Positions 6,840 through 15,119 of a DNA stretch of 57,534 bases are shown here, in pieces. This DNA is from Phycisphaerales bacterium (lineage in GTDB: Bacteria > Planctomycetota > Phycisphaerae > Phycisphaerales > UBA1924), in the NCBI GenBank assembly GCA_022072615.1, contig JAJVHS010000057.1, positions 1 through 57,534 of the forward strand, in the 5' to 3' direction. How positions within the stretch are numbered: the first letter of the stretch is position 1; every line of letters begins with the position of its first letter. The translations under genes were made by a program, and so were the position numbers. The notes under the pieces were generated by a model. That model was not told the origin of the DNA. It made no database searches and saw only the letters and a list, made by a program, of their open reading frames with translations.

Positions 6840-9305
6840 ATGACTTGGATGCGACGTGCACGCTGGTTCAGCGCGGCCTTTGCGGCGGCGGCGGTCTTGC
6901 TCGCGCCGGCGGCGCACGCGGGGGCGCCGCAGCCCGGTTCAGACGCGGGCGCGGCGGTCACGGGGCCCGATCTCGACGCCCGTCTGAAGGCGCTGTGCGA
7001 CACGCTCGAGCAGCGGCGGATCGACCAGCACATCCCGTCGATGGCGATCGCGATCGTGAAGGACGACCGGGTGGTGCTGGCCCGGGGATTCGGGACGCGG
7101 GACCTCGAGACGAGCGAACCGGCGGACGCGCAGACGCTGTACGCGATCGGGTCGCAGTCCAAGGCGTTCACGACGATGCTGATCTCGATGCTTGCGGACG
7201 AGGGCAAGCTGTCGTGGGACGGGCACGTGCGGTCGTACGTCCCGGGGTTCAAGCTGTTTGATCCGGTGGCGGACGAGCAGGTGACGCTGCGGGATCTGTG
7301 CTCGCACCGGACGGGCCTGCCGCGGACGGACCTGCACTGGGCGAGCGGCAAGGCGACGAAGCAGCAGATGATGGAGTGCCTGGCGAGCGCCGAGCCGACG
7401 GCGAAGTTCCGCGAGCAGTGGCAGTACAACAACACGATGTTCATGGTCGCGGGGCTGGCGGCCCAATCGGTGGCGGGATCGCCGTGGCCGGAGCTGATCA
7501 AGGCTCGGATCTTCGAGCCCCTGGGCATGCAGTCCAGCAACACGCACATCCGAGAGATGCAGAGCAGCCCGCAGGCCGCGAAGGGCTACCTGTGGGACAC
7601 CGACCGCAACGAGCACAAGAAGCTCCCGATGCGCGAGGTCACGTGCGATGCCGCGGGCGCCATCAACTCGACGGCCCAGGACATGGCGCAGTGGCTCCGG
7701 CTGCTCCTGGGGAAGGGGTCGATCGACGGCAAACGCCTGGTGAGCGAGGAGAAGATCGACCTGATGTGGACGCGGCAGATCGCGATGGGGCCGGGGGCGG
7801 GGTACGGGCTTGGGTGGATGCTCGGTGAGTGGAACGGCCGCCGGCAGGTCGATCACGGGGGGAACATCGACGGGTTCTTCTGCGCGCTGGGGATGCTGCC
7901 GGAGGAAAAGCTGGGGGTGGTGCTGCTGGGGTCGCTGACGTTCGCGCCGCTGCAGGGCGAGGTTCTGCCGCTGGTGTGGGAGACGTTCTTCCCGTCGGCG
8001 CCGACGGGCGATGCGCCGATGCGAGCGTCGGAGCTCCAGGAGTACGTGGGCAAGTACCGAGCCGACCTGATCAACGTCGACTGCGCGGTGAACATCAAGG
8101 ACGGAACGCTGCACTTTGACGTGCCGGGCCAGACCAACTACCAGCTCAACTGGCCCGACGCCGACGGCAAGTGGGCGTTCACGCTGATGCCGCAGGCGAT
8201 CCAGCTCAAGTTCAACCGCAACGCCGAGGGGAAGATCGTCTCGCTGACGTCGTTCCAGGGCGGCCTGGAGATGGTGTGCCCCCGTCTGGGAGATGACGGC
8301 CAGCCGCTGGAGGCGGCGGCCCCCGCTGGCGATCCGATGTTCACGCGCGAGCAGCTGATCGAATACACGGGGAGCTACCACTTCGGACCCAGCAACGACC
8401 AGTGGAAGGTGATCATCAACAAGGACGTGCTCGCGGTCGACGTTCCGCGGCAGCGTGTGTTCAACCTGCGCTGGCCGGACGCGGATGGCCGGTGGGCGGT
8501 GGAGATCGCGCCGAAGATGATGTCGTGCAGGTTCAACCGCGGCGCCGACGGGAAGATCACGTCCATGACGTGGATCCAGGGCGGCGAGATCGAGCTCCCG
8601 CGCACCGCCGACATCGATCTCTCGCTGCCGCCGACGGTGGACGAGGTGCGCTCGCTGCGCGACGCGAGCGCGAACCCCGAGAAGGTGCGCGCGATGGGCG
8701 ACGTCGAATTCTCGGGGCGGGTGCGGTGCGTCAACCAGGGCATCGAGGGGAGCGTGATCATCCGCGCGAACGCGGACGGGCGCTTCTACCAGAACATCGA
8801 CTTCGGGACGTTCGGCTTCATCCGAATGGCGTACGACGGCGAGCACGGCTGGTCGCACTCGGTGGGCGAGGCGTTCACGGAGCTGGCGGGCGAGCGGCTC
8901 GACGAGGCGCGGCGATCGGCGTCGCAGTACCTGGTCGTGGATCTTCGGGAGCTGTTCGACACGCTGCGGGTCGAGGAGCGGGCGACGCTTGACGGCGTGG
9001 ACGTCATCGTGGTGTCGGGAACGACCGAGAAGCCGAAGCGGACCTCGAAGCAGTACCTGGACGCAGAGACCGGCCTTCCGCTGAAGGAGGAGACGACGCT
9101 GATCCTGCCGGGAATCGGCAAGATTCCCTTGAGGATCACGTACGGCGGTTACCGGGATGTGGAGGGGGTGCAGTTCCCGACCCTGATCACCATCCACAAC
9201 GAGGCGAGCGGGACCATGACGCTCACGATCGACGCGATCACGCCGCGGGTGCAGGCGGACCCGGAGGCGTACCGGCTGGCGCCCACGGCCTCGTCCGCGG
9301 ACTGA
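6840..9305 (+). CDS. exported serine beta-lactamase-like hydrolase with three extra domains
   Basis: 821 residues from an ATG with GGGAGG upstream; residues 1-28 are a signal peptide. Residues 45-390 form a class C beta-lactamase/esterase domain: GSQSKAFT holds the SxxK nucleophile, QYNNTMFMVAG the YxN motif, and VDHGGNIDGF replaces the KTG motif. This family hydrolyses peptides, esters or peptidoglycan fragments; the substrate here cannot be told. Residues about 397-480 and 505-595 are two related copies of a beta-rich domain (LQEYVGKYR, NWPDADGKWAF, then LIEYTGSYHF, RWPDADGRWAV). Residues about 615-815 resemble the lipid-binding LolA-like fold found behind other peptidase domains. It is followed by motA after 195 bases and is probably transcribed separately. 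Confidence 0.88.
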   Translation: MTWMRRARWFSAAFAAAAVLLAPAAHAGAPQPGSDAGAAVTGPDLDARLKALCDTLEQRRIDQHIPSMAIAIVKDDRVVLARGFGTRDLETSEPADAQTLYAIGSQSKAFTTMLISMLADEGKLSWDGHVRSYVPGFKLFDPVADEQVTLRDLCSHRTGLPRTDLHWASGKATKQQMMECLASAEPTAKFREQWQYNNTMFMVAGLAAQSVAGSPWPELIKARIFEPLGMQSSNTHIREMQSSPQAAKGYLWDTDRNEHKKLPMREVTCDAAGAINSTAQDMAQWLRLLLGKGSIDGKRLVSEEKIDLMWTRQIAMGPGAGYGLGWMLGEWNGRRQVDHGGNIDGFFCALGMLPEEKLGVVLLGSLTFAPLQGEVLPLVWETFFPSAPTGDAPMRASELQEYVGKYRADLINVDCAVNIKDGTLHFDVPGQTNYQLNWPDADGKWAFTLMPQAIQLKFNRNAEGKIVSLTSFQGGLEMVCPRLGDDGQPLEAAAPAGDPMFTREQLIEYTGSYHFGPSNDQWKVIINKDVLAVDVPRQRVFNLRWPDADGRWAVEIAPKMMSCRFNRGADGKITSMTWIQGGEIELPRTADIDLSLPPTVDEVRSLRDASANPEKVRAMGDVEFSGRVRCVNQGIEGSVIIRANADGRFYQNIDFGTFGFIRMAYDGEHGWSHSVGEAFTELAGERLDEARRSASQYLVVDLRELFDTLRVEERATLDGVDVIVVSGTTEKPKRTSKQYLDAETGLPLKEETTLILPGIGKIPLRITYGGYRDVEGVQFPTLITIHNEASGTMTLTIDAITPRVQADPEAYRLAPTASSAD

Positions 9306-9500
9306 CGGGGGGTTCTCGGACGGTGGCTTGACAATGACTGCGCGGGCCGCGCGGGTCGATCGGTCTCTGGCGCGCCCTGGAGGCGTCGGGACCGTCGGGA
9401 GGGGGGCCCCGCGCCCGTCGCGTGGCCGATACACCACTCGACGGAACCGGGTGCACGCGCCCCGGTGGCCGATGCAGCACCACCAAGGCCGGGAAAGACC

Positions 9501-10283
9501 GTGGACAAATCCTCCGCAATCGGCACCGTGATCGGTCTTGTGTGCTTCAGCATCGTGGCGTGGCACTCTTCCCACGGCGACCTGATGATGTTCTTCTCGC
9601 AGGAAGGCGTCTTCACGGTGATCGGCGGTTCGATCAGCGTCGTGTTCATGGCGATGCCGCTGGACAAGGTGATGTCGCTGCCGCGGTACATCAAGCGGTT
9701 CTTCTTCCACACGGGCAAGTCGCCGGGAGACGTCATCAAGATCATCAACACCTTCAGCGAGAAGGCGCGTCGCGACGGCATCCTGGCGCTGGAGGCGGAG
9801 ATCGCGAAGATCGACGACAAGTTCCTGTCGTCGGGGCTGAAGATGGCGGTGGACGGCGTGGACCCGGCGGCGATCGAGGCGACGCTGCGGATGGAAGTGC
9901 TCGCGATGCAGGACCGCCACAAGGCGGGCAAGAAGTTCTTCGACCTGATCAAGCTGTACGGACCGGGCTGGGGCCTGGTGGGAACGCTGATCGGCCAGAT
10001 CGGCATGTTCGGCCAGCTTGGCGGGGGCGACGTCGGCGCCATGGGAAAGATGCTCGCGCTGGCGGTCGTGGCGACGATGTACGGAACGGTGCTCGCCAAC
10101 GCGATCGCGGGTCCGATCGGCGACAAGCTGGCGCTGCGTTCGGCGGAGGAGATCCTGACCAAGGAGATGATGCTCCAGGGGATCCTGTCGATCCAGGCGG
10201 GGGACAACCCGCGGGTGACGCTGGACCGGATGATGGCGTTCGTCCCGCCGGTCGGACGAGAGAAGCTGAAGGTCGCGGCGTGA
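9501..10283 (+). CDS. motA: flagellar motor stator protein MotA
   Basis: 260 residues from the GTG at 9501 (VDKSSAIGTVIGL); an in-frame GTG at 9465 would add 12 residues but has no ribosome binding site. MotA with MotB forms the ion channel that drives flagellar rotation at the inner membrane. Four membrane segments are visible: SSAIGTVIGLVCFSIVAW, VFTVIGGSISVVFMA, GWGLVGTLIGQIGMFGQL and LALAVVATMYGTVLANAIAG, with the long cytoplasmic loop between the second and third (LRMEVLAMQDRHKAGKK). The usual length is 250-295. It lies 36 bases before motB, the standard order, so the pair is an operon. The upstream region has GCCGATAC at 9425, a weak match to a FliA -10 box, but no convincing -35. Confidence 0.95.
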   Translation: MDKSSAIGTVIGLVCFSIVAWHSSHGDLMMFFSQEGVFTVIGGSISVVFMAMPLDKVMSLPRYIKRFFFHTGKSPGDVIKIINTFSEKARRDGILALEAEIAKIDDKFLSSGLKMAVDGVDPAAIEATLRMEVLAMQDRHKAGKKFFDLIKLYGPGWGLVGTLIGQIGMFGQLGGGDVGAMGKMLALAVVATMYGTVLANAIAGPIGDKLALRSAEEILTKEMMLQGILSIQAGDNPRVTLDRMMAFVPPVGREKLKVAA

Positions 10284-10319
10284 GCGACGCCCGCGGGGGC
10301 GGAGAGCGGCTGATACTCC

Positions 10320-11255
10320 ATGGCTGACCACGACAACGAACACGGCGAAGAGTCAAAGGGCCACGGCCATGGCGGCGGCGGTCACGGTCACGGACCCGGC
10401 GGCGGCCACGGCGAGCACGAGGAGGGTGGTTGTCCGGAATGGATGATCTCCTTCGCCGACAACACGGCCCTGATGATGGGGCTGTTCGTGATCCTGCTCG
10501 CGCTGAACATGGGCCCCAAGGCGACCAAGGCCGCGGAGGGCGAGCCCGCGACCGAGCCGACCGAATCCAATGCGCAGATGCTCGACTTTGCGCTCGGGAT
10601 CCGCGAGGCGTTCAACAACCCGGTCGATCCGCACTCCACCGACCCGCGCGAGCAGCCGCTGGTGCGGCGCTTGCGCGAGCGGGAGACGGGCAGGACGGTG
10701 GACGAGGGCCCGGTCAAGAAGGGGCCGGAATCGGAGTCGACGCGGCCAACCGAGTATTCGGCGATCGGCGGGAACCTGCCGTTCGACGACGGGTCGGCGA
10801 TCCTGAGCAACCTGACCCGCCAGAAGCTCGCCGACATCGCCGCGAAGGTGGGCCAGTTGCGGTTCATCATCGAGATCCGCGGGCACACGGCGCCGTCGGA
10901 GGCGATGCGCAACGAGGCCAGGTCGAGGCAGCTCAGCTACGAACGGGCCATGGCCGTCGCACAGGCGCTGTCCGTGCAGGGCGTGCCGTGGGCGCAGATG
11001 CGCGTCGTGGCGTGCGGCGACACGGAGCGGGCGGTGGCCAGGACGTACGACCGCGAGCTTGAGCGGCAGAACCAGCGGGTCGAGGTCATCCTCACGCGGG
11101 ACGTCATGGCGGCCGACCCCTATACGCGCGAGGTCAACGCGCTCCGCAGCACAAACGCGCCGTCGCAGGCGCCGGCGGGCGGCAGCGACGGGCCCGCACA
11201 GGACGGCGAGCCCGTCATCGACCCCGGCGATTCGGATCACCCGGGCGATCACTAG
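10320..11255 (+). CDS. motB: flagellar motor stator protein MotB, OmpA-family
   Basis: 311 residues. MotB anchors the stator to peptidoglycan and supplies the essential proton- or sodium-binding Asp. The membrane segment reads PEWMISFADNTALMMGLFVI; the Asp of SFAD is the conserved ion-carrying residue. Residues about 145-255 are the OmpA/MotB peptidoglycan-binding domain (LPFDDGSAILSN, LRFIIEIRGHTAPSEAMRNE, LSYERAMAVAQALSVQGVP, NQRVEVIL). The N-terminal 37 residues are unusual: eight His among Gly and Glu (SKGHGHGGGGHGHGPGGGHG), which could bind metal or simply be a flexible cytoplasmic tail. It follows motA by 36 bases. Its TAG stop overlaps the stop of the opposing KMO-KynB gene in the four bases CTAG. 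Confidence 0.95.
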   Translation: MADHDNEHGEESKGHGHGGGGHGHGPGGGHGEHEEGGCPEWMISFADNTALMMGLFVILLALNMGPKATKAAEGEPATEPTESNAQMLDFALGIREAFNNPVDPHSTDPREQPLVRRLRERETGRTVDEGPVKKGPESESTRPTEYSAIGGNLPFDDGSAILSNLTRQKLADIAAKVGQLRFIIEIRGHTAPSEAMRNEARSRQLSYERAMAVAQALSVQGVPWAQMRVVACGDTERAVARTYDRELERQNQRVEVILTRDVMAADPYTREVNALRSTNAPSQAPAGGSDGPAQDGEPVIDPGDSDHPGDH

Positions 11256-13393
11256 GGGGCGAGCGACGGTGCGTCGGCCGGCGTGAGCGGACGCAGCACG
11301 GCTCGGACCGGGCTTGCGTCGAAGCCTTCGAGCTTGAGCGGGGGCGCGATGAGCTCGTAGACGCCGGGCGTGACATGGGCCAGGCGCAGGCCTTCGATGA
11401 TGGCCATGTTGCCGCGGTAGAACGCCTGGTGGGCCTCCAGGTCCTTGGAGTTCTGGAGGTCGACGCTCGGCGTGTCGACGCCGACGGTGAGAACCCCGAG
11501 CCGGGCGAGTTCCTCGACCAGTTCGACGGAGAGGGCCGCGAAATCCTCGTTCCAGGATTCGTGATCGGGGAAGGTGCCGGTCTTGATGAGGACGATGGGC
11601 TCGCGGACGTCGCCCAGGCGCGGGACATCGGCCGGGCGGACGCGGGCGCCGCGCCTGACGGACGCCTCGATCACGCGGCAGCGGCCGATGTAGCGGTTGA
11701 GCGGCATCCGGTCGATGGCGACGCCGTCGCGTGCGTAGTGGTTGGGCCCGTCGGCGTGAGAACCCAGGTGCACGGTCCCGCGGAGGGTGCTGAGGGTGAT
11801 GTTCGACCCCGACTTGATGTCGCAGAGCACCTCGCGCGTGAATGGCGTGTCGCCGGGCCAGACGTTGATCCGCGGCGAGATGACCGGGGAGATATCAATG
11901 AACCCGGCGGCTTCGGTGTGGGGCTGGGCGGCGGAGACGGGTGAGGCGCCGGCGGCGGGCGGCTGATTGCCGGCGAGGGCGATGGCCGCGGCGTTGCGGA
12001 CACGCTCACGCCACTGGCGGTCGGGGAGCTCATCCGCGGTCGGAACGGCGGCGACGACGTGATCGACGACACGGTCAAGCTCCGCGCCGCGGCGACGGGC
12101 CTCGACGTACGGGACGGTCGAGAAGCTGACGAGGTTGTACTGCGGGCTGACGCGGTTCTCGAACATCTCGTGGACGGTCTGCTCGACTTTCTTGCGGTAG
12201 CGGAACTCGGGCGAGCCGACTTTGTCCCGCATCTCGATGAAATTGGCGAGGGCCATCTCGGCGATGGCGTCGGCGTTGGGCTTGCGCCGGGACTGGAATT
12301 CGTCGAGCGCGGACTCGATATCGCTCGCGGTGCGCAGGAGCGAGGCGAGCAGCACGACATCCTCGAACGCGGCGTTCATGCCCTGGCCGTAGAAGGGCAC
12401 GATCGCGTGCGCGGCGTCGCCGAGGAGCGCGACCCGGCCGCGGCGCCACGGCCAGCAGCGCACCGTGACGAGCGAGCTGGTCGGGTTCGCGAAGAAATCG
12501 TCGACGAGGGTCGGCATGATCCCGACCGCGTCGGGGTACTGGTCCTGGAAGAAGTCGAGCACGCGTGCTCGATCGCGATTGGTCGGCTGGGCGGACGGGT
12601 CTTCGCGGCGGCGCCGCTGGAAGTCGGCCTCGAGGGATTCAAAGGAATGGTCGCCGGCGAAGGGCCAGAAGAGGGTGTTGGTGAAGGAGCCGTCGGTATT
12701 GGGGAGCGCGATCATCATCGCGCCGCCGCGGGGCCAGATGTGCAGCGCGTGAGGTTCAATTGCGAAGCCCGGGGCGGGAGCGGATGTGGCGGGCGGGATC
12801 CGCAGCTCCTTGTAGCCGTGGCCGAGGTAGGACTGCGAGTACTCGAACAGATCGGCTCGCTGGAAAGCCATCCGCGCCGCGGAGTACGCGCCGTCGGCGG
12901 CGAGAATGAGATCGGCGGCGACCGTGTGCCTGCGACCGTCTGGAGTGGTGAAGATGGCGGCGGGCGCGTGGAAGTCGACATCGAGGCAAGCGTGATCAAA
13001 GTGCAGCTCGACGGTCGGCTCGCGGGCGGCAGCCTCGATCAGGGCGAGGTTGAGCCCGCCGCGGCTGAAGGAGTGGATGGCGTCGGCGGGGTTCTTGCTG
13101 TAGGGCTGGAAGACGGTGTGGCCGGCGGGCCCGGCTTCGCGGGCGTGGATCATCCGCCCGGGCATGGCGATGGCGTGGCCGGCGAGGATTTCCCTGTCGA
13201 GGCCGACGGAGGCGAGGCCGGCGATGCCGCGTGCGGAGACGGCGAGGTTGATGGAGCGCCCGCCCGCAAGGCCGCGCGTGCGCGGGTCAGGCCGGCGTTC
13301 ATACACCGAGACGCGCCAGCCGTCGCGCGCGAGCGAGACGGCCAGCAGTGATCCTGCGAGACCGGCGCCGACGATCACCGCGTGTCTGGGCAT
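11252..13393 (-). CDS. fusion of kynurenine 3-monooxygenase and kynurenine formamidase
   Basis: 713 residues. Residues 1 to about 465 are a FAD-dependent kynurenine 3-monooxygenase: GAGLAGSLLAVSLARDGW (dinucleotide fold, residues 9-26), GRSINLAVSARG, and LLGDAAHAIVPFYGQGMNAA (about 322-340), all typical of KMO. Residues 498-713 are a complete KynB-type formamidase: DISPVISPRINVWPGDTPF, then the metal site HLGSHADGPNHY with His542, His546, Asp548 and His552. A linker rich in Ala/Pro joins them (466-497). KynB hydrolyses N-formylkynurenine to kynurenine and KMO hydroxylates kynurenine, so the fusion carries two consecutive steps of tryptophan degradation toward NAD or anthranilate products. No kynA, kynU or nad gene is adjacent. 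The 3' end is convergent with motB. Confidence 0.92.
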   Translation of the reverse strand: MPRHAVIVGAGLAGSLLAVSLARDGWRVSVYERRPDPRTRGLAGGRSINLAVSARGIAGLASVGLDREILAGHAIAMPGRMIHAREAGPAGHTVFQPYSKNPADAIHSFSRGGLNLALIEAAAREPTVELHFDHACLDVDFHAPAAIFTTPDGRRHTVAADLILAADGAYSAARMAFQRADLFEYSQSYLGHGYKELRIPPATSAPAPGFAIEPHALHIWPRGGAMMIALPNTDGSFTNTLFWPFAGDHSFESLEADFQRRRREDPSAQPTNRDRARVLDFFQDQYPDAVGIMPTLVDDFFANPTSSLVTVRCWPWRRGRVALLGDAAHAIVPFYGQGMNAAFEDVVLLASLLRTASDIESALDEFQSRRKPNADAIAEMALANFIEMRDKVGSPEFRYRKKVEQTVHEMFENRVSPQYNLVSFSTVPYVEARRRGAELDRVVDHVVAAVPTADELPDRQWRERVRNAAAIALAGNQPPAAGASPVSAAQPHTEAAGFIDISPVISPRINVWPGDTPFTREVLCDIKSGSNITLSTLRGTVHLGSHADGPNHYARDGVAIDRMPLNRYIGRCRVIEASVRRGARVRPADVPRLGDVREPIVLIKTGTFPDHESWNEDFAALSVELVEELARLGVLTVGVDTPSVDLQNSKDLEAHQAFYRGNMAIIEGLRLAHVTPGVYELIAPPLKLEGFDASPVRAVLRPLTPADAPSLAP

Positions 13394-13415
13394 GGGAGGA
13401 GCGTAGAGGAACGAT

Positions 13416-13590
13416 GTCGAGGTGTCGAGGCGATGAAGACAGGTGCAAGTGTGTCGAGGTGGCGAGGTGTCGAGTCAATGCCAAAAGGCCCGGATGTCCG
13501 AGAGCCCGGACCATTGAGTCATTGACATGCTCAATCACAACACTCCGTTCACGGTGCACCCCCTCGACACCTCGACACCTTCACACCGTG
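13416..13590. repeat. nested inverted-repeat element
   Basis: GTCGAGGTGTCGAGG (13416-13430) has an exact inverted copy at 13562-13576, and a related copy lies at 13451-13474. Inside are GTCAATG/CATTGAC (13474-13480 with 13520-13526). At the right end CACGGTG (13550-13556) pairs with CACCGTG (13584-13590). The whole 175 bases fill the space between the KMO-KynB start and the next gene and could fold as a large cruciform. It resembles small REP- or MITE-like intergenic elements. Confidence 0.5.
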
Positions 13591-13603
13591 GTATTCTTCC
13601 TGC

Positions 13604-14644
13604 ATGTCCGAATCGGCTCGGATCCAGAACATCGAAGTCCTGCGCGAGATGAAAGCGGCCCTGCTGGACTTTGCCAAGGAGGCAGCGCTCACCATCACCG
13701 CCGTGGACGCGGACGTGCAGCGCGTGGGGCAGTGGTTGACGCTCGAACGACCGACGTACTGGAAGCACGAGGTACGGCGGCGCGAGGAGCAGGTCGAGGC
13801 CGCCAAGGCGGAGATCCGGCGCAAGGAGCTCGCGGCGCATCCCAACCCCGCGGACACGGTGCTCGAACGCAAGGCGCTCAAGCGGGCAAAGGACAAGCTC
13901 GAACGGGCCGAGCAGAAGCGCCAGTGCGTGCGCAAGTGGGCCCCGGCGTGGGAGCGCGAGGCGATGATCTTTAAGGGCGGGTGCTCGCCGCTCAACGAGG
14001 TTCTGCACCGGGAGATTCCGGCGGCCGTTGCTCGACTTGACCGGATGATCGAGTCGCTGGAGGAGTACTTCCGTCTCGCGGCGCCGGCCACCGATTCGGT
14101 CTCGGCGCAGGCCAGCGGATCGGTCGAGTCCATGGCTCGGTCGCACGAGCAGGCGCTGCTGCACCCCGGTGACCGGTACGGTCCGCTGCGGAGACACATC
14201 CCGACACCGGCCGAGCGGACAGCGTACGAGGCGTACGAGATGCCGCGGATCGACTGGCAGGCGGGGGTGCCCAACGAGGCCGACGCCGAAGCGATCAGCC
14301 GGCTCGATACCTGGGGCGACCTCCCGTTCCCCGCCCAGACGGTCACCGTCTCGTGGCGGTCACTCAAGGACGACCAGGTCTTCATGGTCCGCCTGCCGCC
14401 GGTTGAAGGCGCCGAGCGGCCGGATTCGGGCTGGTACATCGGCCCGGTCGAGAACCCGCAGATGCCCGGCGGCACGAGGGTGTGCACGGTGGGCGAACTG
14501 GTGCAGCAGGTGCCCGGGCTGGCGACGCTGGTCGCGCTGCGGGAAGGGTCGCTGGTGGTGCTGCACCGGGGGATCGTAAAGGCGATCCTCGACGGCGGCG
14601 ACCGCGATGTATGGGGCGTGGCGCGGGCCGGCCCGCAGGGATGA
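13604..14644 (+). CDS. coiled-coil protein of unknown function, first gene of a WXG-like pair
   Basis: 346 residues; not assigned to a characterised family. Residues 1-165 are almost wholly helical and charged (VLREMKAALLDFAKEAALTI, YWKHEVRRREEQVEAAKAEI, LKRAKDKLERAEQKRQCVRK), ending AVARLDRMIESLEEY; conserved Trp residues flank the first hairpin. The C-terminal 130 residues are beta-rich (DLPFPAQTVTVSWRSL, SGWYIGPVENPQMPGG, VALREGSLVVLHRGI). I recall similar proteins in other planctomycetes lying before a small WXG-like gene. There is no signal peptide or membrane segment. The next gene starts 21 bases downstream, so the two are co-transcribed. A link to type VII-like export is an inference from the partner and the helical hairpin only. 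Confidence 0.75.
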   Translation: MSESARIQNIEVLREMKAALLDFAKEAALTITAVDADVQRVGQWLTLERPTYWKHEVRRREEQVEAAKAEIRRKELAAHPNPADTVLERKALKRAKDKLERAEQKRQCVRKWAPAWEREAMIFKGGCSPLNEVLHREIPAAVARLDRMIESLEEYFRLAAPATDSVSAQASGSVESMARSHEQALLHPGDRYGPLRRHIPTPAERTAYEAYEMPRIDWQAGVPNEADAEAISRLDTWGDLPFPAQTVTVSWRSLKDDQVFMVRLPPVEGAERPDSGWYIGPVENPQMPGGTRVCTVGELVQQVPGLATLVALREGSLVVLHRGIVKAILDGGDRDVWGVARAGPQG

Positions 14645-14665
14645 CCCGGGCGGAGCAAAGGACGC

Positions 14666-14893
14666 ATGAGCGCACAGGTTGCCAAGGCGAACCTCACCGA
14701 TGCACTGAAGATGCTGCACCAGCGATGGGAACGCGCCAAGTCTCAGTGGGACGACAAGGCCGCGCAGGATTTTCAGCGGCAGGTCATCGATCCGATCGAG
14801 CCGCGCGTCCGGGCCGCGGTGAAGAGCTTCGAGCACGTATCGGAGCTGATCGCGACGGTGCGGCGCGAGTGCAGCGAAGACGTGGAAGGCTGA
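14666..14893 (+). CDS. small WXG100-like helical protein
   Basis: 75 residues, ATG preceded by AAAGGACGC. The sequence is two amphipathic helices: TDALKMLHQRWERAKSQW then DDKAAQDFQRQVIDPIEPRV and a third helix FEHVSELIATVRREC. WxxxxxQW at the turn followed by DxxAxxFxxxxxxPL-like spacing is close to WXG100 proteins, the small secreted partners of type VII secretion, but the exact W-x-G is replaced by W-D-D. It has no signal peptide, as expected for the family. It is the second gene of a pair with the coiled-coil protein 21 bases upstream. No FtsK/EccC-type ATPase lies in the window, so a secretion role is not shown. Confidence 0.7.
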   Translation: MSAQVAKANLTDALKMLHQRWERAKSQWDDKAAQDFQRQVIDPIEPRVRAAVKSFEHVSELIATVRRECSEDVEG

Positions 14894-15119
14894 AAGCGCC
14901 CGGGCGCGATCGAATGCCGCATGTTTGAATCCGCTTTCATGTGCCGACCGTGGGCGGCGATCCGGCAAGAGGCCGACGCGCGGGCTCGCGAGCTTATTTT
15001 TCAACTCTTGCAAGCACTGGCTCGGTCGGGCAAATCACACCGGTGCTGGTGGTGTGGATCGCGCTGTGGGAAGAACTCGGTCCCGCATCCGGCGGGAACA
15101 TTTGCGAAGAGGAGTGCTC

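Noticed and set aside
9425..9432. GCCGATAC upstream of motA and CCGATACAAC upstream of flgM as FliA promoters
   Set aside because: The -10 part is suggestive, but neither has a TAAA-type -35 at the right distance; kept only as a remark in the gene entries.
6939..10343. A 1134-codon open frame on the minus strand opposite the hydrolase and motA
   Set aside because: It is the mirror frame of well-supported plus-strand genes; the translation is Arg/His/Pro-rich low complexity without any domain. Long antisense frames are expected at this GC content.
13416..13590. A CRISPR array
   Set aside because: The repeats are inverted, unequally spaced and of varying length, without regular spacers or cas genes.
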